In this document: positions 1 through 5,426 of the stretch, piece by piece
How the letters are laid out: each line of letters starts with the position of its first letter
Position numbering within the stretch: position 1 is the first letter of the stretch
From: an uncultured Lachnospiraceae bacterium
GTDB taxonomy: Bacteria; Bacillota; Clostridia; Lachnospirales; Lachnospiraceae
Assembly (NCBI GenBank): GCA_948438565.1
Contig: CAOJLW010000094.1
Location: 1 to 8,392 of the forward strand
Reading direction: 5' to 3'
DNA: 8,392 nt
Made by a program: the position numbers and the translations under genes
Notes under the pieces: model-generated
What the model saw: the letters and a program-made list of their open reading frames with translations, nothing else
Database searches by the model: none
What the model was told of the DNA's origin: nothing

Positions 1-53
1 ATGGCGTAACTTTCTTGGTAATGTCATTAAGTTTTTGCTTTTGGAAATAAATG

Positions 54-102
54 ACTCCTTTTTGGCAAGAATTTGAATTAGAAATTCTTGCCAAAAAGGA
101 GT
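54..102. repeat. Perfect 21-bp inverted repeat, 7-nt loop
   Basis: Positions 54-74 are the exact reverse complement of 82-102, separated by gaattag. Each arm contains CCTTTTTGGCAAGAATTT. A further 7-bp pair, GCGTAAC at 4-10 and GTTACGC at 111-117, encloses it asymmetrically. There is no T-run directly after either arm, so it is not a standard terminator. It lies where the IS256 remnant stops being recognisable, so it may be a mobile hairpin, a nested element end or a rearrangement scar. Confidence 0.85.
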
Positions 103-114
103 ATTTCTCTGTTA

Positions 115-285
115 CGCTTTCCAGTGCTTTTTCATTTGTCGCCTGATGATTGTTTTTATTGTCACGGACGGAATAATGGATCGCATCAATATAGAAGATA
201 GAGTATACTTCGTTTAACGGGCGATTCTTCGTTGTATGCTTTGAAAAGCCAATCCATAGATGTCTGCGATGGTTTCTAAGATCAG
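115..285 (-). mobile_element. IS256-family transposase remnant
   Basis: Reading leftward, this stretch encodes pieces that resemble two separate parts of IS256-type (mutator-like) DDE transposases. The first is NRPLNEVY followed by YIDAIHYSVRDN, the segment holding the first catalytic aspartate. The second is NEKALESVTEKY, which normally lies about 100 residues further on. The intervening part with the second catalytic residue is absent, so there is an internal deletion. A short stretch just before NRPLNEVY reads better one frame over (ETIADIYGL), which suggests a frameshift. The frame stays open to the left edge of the window, but the residues after EKY are not recognisable. No terminal inverted repeats of the original element can be assigned. 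It is non-functional. The family assignment is from remembered motifs, without a database search. Confidence 0.62.
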
Positions 286-1494
286 TTTTTTCATCAAAGT
301 CAATCGCAAAGACATTATCTCTAACAAAATTTCTTTCATCGTTCGTTCTCTCAGATGCCGTAAAATCTTCGCCAGGTTCAAGGCCTTTAGATAAACGGAT
401 TTCTTTCCATACTTTAAAAATACTATGTACAGTAAATCCTGAACTGCCACAAGCAGTATCAATGATTTTATCCTTGATTGTAGGGTTCATCATTTTTACG
501 CACATATCAATAACATAACGAGGAGTAAAATAATGACCTTTTTCACCCTTTTGTGCTTTGCTCATCAAATATTCAAAGGCGTCATCCACTACATCAAGGT
601 TATTGTTAAACAACTTAATATCCTGCAATGTGGAAACGCAAACAGCAAGATGGGAAGGGGATAACAGGATTTTGCTTTCTTCAGGGAAACACTTTCCCAT
701 TTCTTTTTCGCACCATCAAACAGACTTTGAATTTTTTCCTTTAATTCAAAGTCTGTATCGCCGCTATTTCGGAACTGCAAATATGCTGTTTTGTCATTAG
801 CGCAAATTAGCTTATCATAAAGTTTTGCAAAGATAAGCTTAAAGATTTCCTCAAAAGAATCAACACCAGCGCTTGCAAGCGTTTCATCTTCCATTTCTTT
901 TATAAGATTTCTAAATGAACATTTTTCTTTGCTAATCTTATCACGAGTTTTCAGGTCATCATAGGTATATCTTTCGCTCAAAATATCTGAGAGTTTTTGC
1001 GTGACTTTCGGGATATCACCGATCATTTCAAAGAAATTCGGATTTTTACGGTTATAACAAGAAATTTGTTCGCCATTTGTCCATACACCAATAGGCGCAC
1101 CGGTAGCATTACAATAAGATTTCAACTGTTCTTTTCCATCGGTGAGTTTCGGTTTTTTTAATTCTACAATAATATAGGGAACAGTTGGACTGTTCTTATC
1201 CATAATGGTTATATCTGCTCTCTTAATTTCACGCCCAAAATGAATGGGAGTTTCAAGTTGAATGCGATCAGTTGGATAGTTGTATTCGTGAATTAATTTA
1301 TAAATGAACAACTGCCGTACCGCTTCTTCCGGTGTGAGTTTAATTTCTTTATCTCGTACAAGGCATTTAATGTATGGAATTTCAATACCCTTTACAAATT
1401 TCATATAAGCAGCAGATTCAACTGTTATAATAGCATCTTCCGAAAATAGTGTATCGTCGTAAGATGTGTATTTAAAAATATCCTTTAATTTCAT
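286..1494 (-). pseudogene. Broken type I restriction-modification-like gene (HsdR_N nuclease plus N6-adenine methylase)
   Basis: The first 267 residues resemble HsdR N-terminal-type nucleases. Asp94 (KRADITIMD) and Glu111-x-Lys113 (IVELKKPK) form a PD-(D/E)XK core, followed by EQLKSY at 122-127. After Glu267 the frame is lost. Adding one base in the short A-run at 691-696 restores a continuous reading: FPEESKILLSPSH, then FTPRYVIDMC (methylase motif X region) and IDTACGSSGF (motif I, AdoMet binding). The sequence continues to NVFAIDFDEK and then stops matching at about 286-290. The catalytic NPPY/NPPF motif and the target-recognition region are missing, replaced by transposase remnants. Intact relatives run well beyond 600 residues, so this is a truncated, frameshifted relic with no expected activity. 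The ATG at 1494 has only a weak ribosome site. If the frameshift were a sequencing error, the truncation would still disable it. Confidence 0.8.
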
Positions 1495-1506
1495 TATATG
1501 TCCGCT

Positions 1507-1707
1507 TCATTCTCTATTTAATTCCAGATACCGCTTATAGTAAGAAAGAACTTCATTTTGTGGCTTGGTTGATGTTTGGATGCTTAGCGCTTTGGCGTTA
1601 TTAGCTGCTTCTTCAAAGACTTTTGATAACTGATCTTTTAAACAAGGAGTAACCGATTCGTAATCAGGAATTACATTCTTTTTTTTGACAATCTGCTATT
1701 CTTTCAT
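1507..1707 (-). pseudogene. Small ORF with in-frame stop upstream of the R-M relic
   Basis: A leftward frame of 67 codons starts at ATG 1707-1705, has TAG as codon 4 (1698-1696), and then stays open for about 62 codons to TGA at 1509-1507. That stop is 12 nt before the ATG of the nuclease/methylase relic. The C-terminal part reads like a charged soluble peptide ending YYKRYLELNRE. No ATG, GTG or TTG codon follows the TAG in this frame, and the ATG lacks a convincing ribosome site. I do not recognise the family. It could be a small partner gene of the restriction-modification locus killed by a nonsense mutation, the 3' stub of a larger deleted gene, or a chance open frame. The decayed neighbour supports the first two. 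Confidence 0.35.
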
Positions 1708-1740
1708 ATCAACTTATACGAATACAGTATATCATAAAAA

Positions 1741-1778
1741 ATTACTTTTATCATGTTAATTATTTTAATAAAAGTAAT
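1741..1778. repeat. 11-bp inverted repeat, possible operator
   Basis: ATTACTTTTAT at 1741-1751 is the exact reverse complement of 1768-1778, with 16 nt between. For leftward transcription from a putative -10 (TATACT, complement of 1726-1731), the inner arm falls roughly where a -35 element would be. A regulator site for the decayed restriction-modification operon is therefore possible. The sequence is simple and AT-rich, so chance is a real alternative. No T-run suggests a terminator. Confidence 0.5.
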
Positions 1779-1954
1779 GATTATATGTATCAATGAAATA
1801 GGTAAAGTAATGCAATGGATTTATTTTGTTTATAGTTAATTGTAAATCGTGTTGTTCTTGTCATATATTTTGAATTATTTTGGGAGGTTTTTAAATTTAA
1901 TTAGTAATTTGTTCGTTTGAATCGTGCATCTATTTTTTGGTTTATATGGCGTTA

Positions 1955-2010
1955 GCAGAAGGTATGTCTGTTTTTTACAGTCCTGAACGGGTTATTTTTT
2001 TACCTTCTGC
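1955..2010. repeat. 10-bp inverted repeat overlapping the -35 of the ferritin-like gene
   Basis: GCAGAAGGTA at 1955-1964 is the exact reverse complement of TACCTTCTGC at 2001-2010, with a 36-nt gap. The right arm overlaps the first three bases of the proposed -35 hexamer (2008-2013). The repeat lies upstream of the predicted transcription start, so it would act as DNA, for example a split operator, unless an upstream start makes it an RNA stem. Confidence 0.5.
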
Positions 2011-2036
2011 ACATCTTAGAGAAACGGTAATATAAT
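2008..2036 (+). promoter_or_regulatory. Putative sigma-A promoter of ferritin-like gene
   Basis: The -10 is a perfect TATAAT at 2031-2036. With the ideal 17-nt spacer the -35 is TGCACA at 2008-2013, matching the TTGACA consensus at four of six positions. Transcription would begin near 2043. That leaves only about 13 nt before the GTG at 2056, which bears on the start-codon choice for the next gene. Confidence 0.5.
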
Positions 2037-2055
2037 AGGGTAAAAGACGTATCAG

Positions 2056-2616
2056 GTGGATGAATATTTGGAAGAAAAAGAAAGCGCTCTGGCGAATGCC
2101 TGTAGTTTGAGGGACGTGAGGCCAATTATGATGGATTTGCCCTATCCGGCAATTCAGGTACAGGAACAAAATCCTGTCTATGCCCAATTGTTAAATATGG
2201 ACTATTGCGGAGCGACATCGGAGTTGTCCGCGATTTTACAGTATATCAATCATGAAACTCGATTGTCATGCGCCAAATGCCAGACGGCAAAAACGCTTTT
2301 GGGCATTGCAATGGCGGAAATGATGCATTTACAAAAGCTGGGGGAACTGATCTTACTGTTGGGCGGAAATGTAGATTTAGTGGCAAAACAGCCAAACGGA
2401 AGAACCCGGATGTGGACGCCGGAATACCTCGCGATTCCGGAACACGCCAAACAGATGCTTGCGGCTGATATAGAGGCGGAAAAAGCGGCGATTCAACAAT
2501 ATCGAATGCATATCAAAATGATCCGCGACGATTGCGTCGTGGCTGTATTGGCCAGGATTATTCAGGATGAAGAGTATCATATCCTGATTTTACAAAGTAT
2601 GAGGAGAGAATTGTAA
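2056..2616 (+). CDS. Ferritin-like diiron (rubrerythrin/bacterioferritin-type) protein
   Basis: This 186-aa cytoplasmic protein folds as a four-helix ferritin-like bundle by motif. Metal ligands are visible in the expected order: Glu in SELSAILQY, Glu and His in AEMMHLQ, Glu in DIEAEKAAIQQY, and Glu and His in DEEYHI. Such proteins bind a diiron or dimanganese centre and typically act in peroxide or oxygen detoxification or metal storage; the substrate cannot be read from sequence. There is no rubredoxin-type Cys4 domain, so it is not a classical rubrerythrin. The start is uncertain. GTG 2056 gives the full length but has no good ribosome site at normal spacing. ATG 2128 has GTGAGG six bases upstream and would remove 24 residues. 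The N-terminal part reads like real protein, so the longer form is kept. It appears monocistronic, with a promoter before it and a terminator just after. Confidence 0.87.
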   Translation: MDEYLEEKESALANACSLRDVRPIMMDLPYPAIQVQEQNPVYAQLLNMDYCGATSELSAILQYINHETRLSCAKCQTAKTLLGIAMAEMMHLQKLGELILLLGGNVDLVAKQPNGRTRMWTPEYLAIPEHAKQMLAADIEAEKAAIQQYRMHIKMIRDDCVVAVLARIIQDEEYHILILQSMRREL

Positions 2617-2622
2617 CCTCTT

Positions 2623-2665
2623 GGCGTCCCGTTTGGGGCGCCTATTTAAAAAAATTTTAAATTTT
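2623..2665 (+). terminator. Rho-independent terminator after ferritin-like gene
   Basis: An 8-bp stem pairs 2623-2630 (GGCGTCCC) with 2635-2642 (GGGGCGCC), including one G-T wobble, around a GTTT loop. An AT-rich tail with T-runs follows, though its first U-tract is interrupted by A. It starts seven bases after the stop codon. Confidence 0.8.
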
Positions 2666-2699
2666 TTGTGAAAATATAGTTTAATCGGAACACAGCCTT

Positions 2700-2705
2700 T
2701 ATAAT
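2700..2705 (+). promoter_or_regulatory. Putative -10 element for sigma-like/cyclophilin gene
   Basis: A perfect TATAAT lies 51 nt upstream of the ATG at 2757. The hexamer 17 nt upstream (TAGTTT) is a poor -35, so the promoter may be weak or activator-dependent. Placement between the preceding terminator and this gene supports a start here. Confidence 0.45.
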
Positions 2706-2756
2706 AAGCAGAGTATCGTAGTATACAAAGAGGATGCCCAATGGGAAAGGAGAACA

Positions 2757-4100
2757 ATGATTATGGATACAATAGTGGAAAACGCTGTAAAAGGGCAGCG
2801 GAAAGCGATGGAAGGCCTTTATGAGAAGTATAAGCAGAGAGTGTATTATGTGGCATGGAAGCTGCTTTTGAATAAAAATCAGGCGGCTGATGTGGCAGGA
2901 ACCATATTTGGGAATATTTGGAGCGGCTTGTCTGCATCAAAAATTGCGACGGAACAGGAGTTTGCCGATAATGTCATGGTTCAAGTGGCCAAAGCCTGCC
3001 AAAAAACGGTTATGAAGAAGCAGGCTAAGGCGTTTCGTATGCCCGCCAGTAAAAATTTTTTGTCTGCGCCTGTTTTGGACACGGACGCCCGTATAGAGAC
3101 AGAGGAGGATAAGGTTTTATCGCAAATGCCCAAATTGCAGAGATTTCTTTTGGTCTTACATACGGTGGGACGGGTAAATTCCGATCGGCTGATAGAAATC
3201 TTCCATTTTGATCGAAACGTGTTGGATATGGCTCTGGGAGCGGAGGTAGCAAATGTCGAAGAGATTATAAAGAAGTCAGGCGATATTCAGATCGGATCTT
3301 ATAGGCAGCTTACGGATACGTTGGAAGAAAACGTATCGTCCTTTGTGGCGCCGGATAAGGCAGACGCTAGAGTTTTGGACAAGATTGACGCGATTGCAAA
3401 GCCGATCGAACAAAAACAGAAAAAGAAGATAACGCAGATCGGGATCCTGGCCGTTGGCGGTTGTCTGGTGATTGTGGCTGCCGTATTGATTGCGCTTTTT
3501 TTGCGTAAGCCGGATGCAGCGCAAAACGATGGGTCGCTGGCCGACGGACTGGCTTCCACAGAGACGCAGACAGCGGAAACAGCAGAGGATTTAGACGCAT
3601 CGCTTACCTATTATGCGGATATCGACATTCAGGATTACGGTAAAATTACAATTGCCTTAGACGCTAAATCGGCCCCGATTACAACGGAAAATTTTGTCAG
3701 TCTGGCAGAGAGCGGTTTTTATGACGGACTGACGTTCCACCGGATTATGGAAGGGTTTATGATGCAGGGCGGCGATCCGGACGGCAATGGGACAGGCGGT
3801 TCCGATCAGACGATTGTCGGTGAATTTTCAGAAAACGGTTATGAAAATGATTTATCCCATACCAGAGGGGCGGTTTCGATGGCCCGTTCCGCCGACTATG
3901 ACAGCGCCAGTTCACAGTTTTTTATCGTACATGAGGACAGTACGTTTTTGGACGGACAGTATGCCGTATTTGGTTATGTGACGGAAGGCATCGAGGTGGT
4001 GGATGCGGTTTGTCAGGCAGCCGAGCCTGTGGACAGTAACGGCACGATTACGACGGAAAACCAGCCGGTGATTACAAGCGTTACGATCCGAACCGAATAA
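2757..4100 (+). CDS. Membrane-anchored cyclophilin-type prolyl isomerase with N-terminal ECF-sigma-like domain
   Basis: The 447-aa protein has three parts. Residues 5-95 resemble sigma-70 region 2 of ECF factors (AMEGLYEKYKQRVYYVAWKLL, then a counterpart of region 2.2), and 124-172 resemble region 4 (MPKLQRFLLVLHTVGRV plus a helix-turn-helix-like tail). Both are degenerate: the usual acidic DAEDVTQE-type core-binding motif reads QAADVAGTI. A single transmembrane helix follows at about 226-248, preceded by QKQKKK, which predicts a cytoplasmic N-terminus. After a Ser/Thr/Glu-rich linker (252-283), residues 285-446 form a complete cyclophilin domain with FHR 327-329, GFMMQ 333-337, QFFI 387-390 and FLDGQYAVFG 397-406. 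It should catalyse Xaa-Pro cis/trans isomerisation outside the membrane. The Trp and His of human CypA are Phe397 and Tyr402, the latter common in bacteria. AAAGGAG (2746-2752) lies 4 nt before ATG 2757 and 10 nt before ATG 2763, so either may be used. Whether the sigma-like part still binds RNA polymerase is unknown. Confidence 0.9.
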   Translation: MIMDTIVENAVKGQRKAMEGLYEKYKQRVYYVAWKLLLNKNQAADVAGTIFGNIWSGLSASKIATEQEFADNVMVQVAKACQKTVMKKQAKAFRMPASKNFLSAPVLDTDARIETEEDKVLSQMPKLQRFLLVLHTVGRVNSDRLIEIFHFDRNVLDMALGAEVANVEEIIKKSGDIQIGSYRQLTDTLEENVSSFVAPDKADARVLDKIDAIAKPIEQKQKKKITQIGILAVGGCLVIVAAVLIALFLRKPDAAQNDGSLADGLASTETQTAETAEDLDASLTYYADIDIQDYGKITIALDAKSAPITTENFVSLAESGFYDGLTFHRIMEGFMMQGGDPDGNGTGGSDQTIVGEFSENGYENDLSHTRGAVSMARSADYDSASSQFFIVHEDSTFLDGQYAVFGYVTEGIEVVDAVCQAAEPVDSNGTITTENQPVITSVTIRTE

Positions 4101-4200
4101 CGGAGGCAATGGAAAAATAAGGATGCCTGTTGGGGGTAGTGTGGAAAAATGTCAATGACGATATAAATAACAGAATCTTAAAATGCGAGGATGGGTACAG

Positions 4201-5310
4201 ATGAGGAAATGGAAGAAAAGGCATAAGATCATGTTGGTCATTGGTATGGTAACGATGGCAAGCTATTTGCTTGCCCTTCGGCTGCCCCGGACAGTGGATT
4301 GGTACCGTGGTTATCTGCTCCCGATCGGCGTCAATACATTGGCGAGATTGATGTCTCTGTTGCCATGTTCCGTTGGAGAGCTATGCATCTATCTGGCTCT
4401 GGCGCTTTTGGCAGGGGCCGTTGTCATCGGCCTTTTTTGTTTTTGGAAAAAAGGCAGGTTTCGGAAATTTGCCAGACTGTATTGGGAGGGGATGCTATGG
4501 ATATGCATCTGGGTAATGGCCACTGAGACCTTTCATTGCTATATCCTGTATCATGCCAGTACGCTGGAAGAGACGTATTTGGCCGGGGTTGATCCAAAAG
4601 AAGAGGTTTTGGAGGAAGTCTGGCAGATGCTGGCAGGGCGCGCCAATCAATTGTCGGAACAGATGGAACGGGACGCGTCCGGCGCGGTGGTATACGATGG
4701 GGATTTGCATAAACAGTGTAAAGAGGCCATGCGCTCCCTTGGGGATGTATTTCCGTATTTGAAAGGTTATTATCCAAATCCAAAACCAATTGCCGCTTCC
4801 GATTTTATGAGTCAGCAGCGTCTGGCCGGGATTTATTTTCCCTATACTCTGGAAGCAAATTATAATACGACAATGTATATTATGAACCGGCCCGCTACCA
4901 TTTGTCATGAATTCAGTCATTTGAAAGGCGTCATTTTGGAGGACGAGGCTAATTTTTTTGGCTTCCTCGCCTGTTTTTGTTCCGACGATCCATTTTTGGA
5001 ATACAGCGCCTGTTTGAGCGTCCTCCCCTATTTGACTAATGAGGTTCGAAGAACCCTAGATGAGGATACTAAAAGCGCGCTGATAAAGCTCAATGATTGG
5101 GTAAAACAAGATGCGGTATTTTTAACGGAGGCCTCCTGGAAGAAAGTAGAGGAGAAGGCGGTGGTCGAGACGGAAACCGTCAATAAGATGACGGATGCTT
5201 TTTTGGAAAATAATTTAAAGGCCAATGGCGTAGCGGATGGAATGGCAAGTTATAGCCGTGTGGTGCGTTTGGTTTTAAAGTGGTACGTAAAAGAGATGGG
5301 AGATACATAG
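4201..5310 (+). CDS. DUF3810-family membrane protein with zinc-metalloprotease motif
   Basis: From ATG 4201 the protein has 369 residues. Three N-terminal transmembrane helices lie at about 9-27, 59-81 and 95-115, numbered from this start. Basic clusters precede the first (KWKKRHK) and follow the second (KKGRFRK). By the positive-inside rule this puts the C-terminal domain outside the cell. That domain has the DUF3810 signature: LAGIYFPYTLEANYN, then CHEFSHLKG with HEFSH at 236-240, then EDEANFF with a likely third zinc ligand. This is the HExxH...E layout of zinc metallopeptidases, but proteolysis by this family is inferred. ATG 4183 would add six residues but has no ribosome site. ATG 4201 has GAGG 10 nt upstream. 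It follows the cyclophilin gene by 100 nt with no clear terminator between, so co-transcription is likely. Confidence 0.85.
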   Translation: MRKWKKRHKIMLVIGMVTMASYLLALRLPRTVDWYRGYLLPIGVNTLARLMSLLPCSVGELCIYLALALLAGAVVIGLFCFWKKGRFRKFARLYWEGMLWICIWVMATETFHCYILYHASTLEETYLAGVDPKEEVLEEVWQMLAGRANQLSEQMERDASGAVVYDGDLHKQCKEAMRSLGDVFPYLKGYYPNPKPIAASDFMSQQRLAGIYFPYTLEANYNTTMYIMNRPATICHEFSHLKGVILEDEANFFGFLACFCSDDPFLEYSACLSVLPYLTNEVRRTLDEDTKSALIKLNDWVKQDAVFLTEASWKKVEEKAVVETETVNKMTDAFLENNLKANGVADGMASYSRVVRLVLKWYVKEMGDT

Positions 5311-5351
5311 TTTTCAATGCTATATTATTTAATATTGAATACCAAAATAGA

Positions 5352-5380
5352 TTGACATCATTACCAAATAGTAGTAGGAT
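5352..5380 (+). promoter_or_regulatory. Sigma-A promoter of nitronate monooxygenase-like gene
   Basis: A perfect -35 TTGACA at 5352-5357, a 17-nt spacer and a -10 of TAGGAT at 5375-5380 (four of six consensus bases). Transcription would begin near 5387, giving a leader of about 40 nt. This suggests the gene is an independent unit. Confidence 0.75.
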
Positions 5381-5426
5381 GATAGCATAGTATAAGAAAA
5401 TAATTTGGGAAAGAGGATGTCAAAAT

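Larger units (their letters stand above)
1708..2055. other. AT-rich intergenic region
   Basis: This 348-nt stretch has no convincing ORF on either strand. It is very AT-rich and holds two inverted repeats (1741-1778 and 1955-2010), a weak leftward -10-like TATACT (complement of 1726-1731) and the rightward promoter of the ferritin-like gene. An isolated ribosome-site-like GGGAGG near 1881 is not followed by an ORF. It separates the decayed region on the left from the higher-GC genes on the right. Confidence 0.7.

Noticed and set aside
558..800. Rightward 80-codon ORF opposite the restriction-modification relic
   Set aside because: No ribosome site or recognisable protein; it is the complement of the methylase frame.
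1845..1900. Promoter-like and ribosome-site-like strings (TTGTTC, GGGAGG) around 1850-1890
   Set aside because: No ORF follows the ribosome-like site and the -10 candidates are poor.
2687..2720. ECF-type promoter (GGAAC ... CGTA) suggesting autoregulation by the sigma-like protein
   Set aside because: The gap between GGAAC (2687-2691) and CGTA (2717-2720) is about 25 nt, well above the 16-17 nt expected.
4102..4128. Hairpin AGGCA...TGCCT between the cyclophilin and DUF3810 genes as a terminator
   Set aside because: Only a 5-bp stem with a long loop and no T-run.
4183..4200. ATG 4183 as start of the DUF3810 gene
   Set aside because: No ribosome site precedes it, while ATG 4201 has GAGG at workable spacing and a typical basic N-terminus before the first helix.
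5317..5388. ATGCTAT/ATAGCAT pair flanking the oxygenase promoter, and a FabT-like box near 5332
   Set aside because: The 7-bp arms are 58 nt apart in AT-rich DNA, and the candidate FabT site is not palindromic. Neither exceeds chance by eye.
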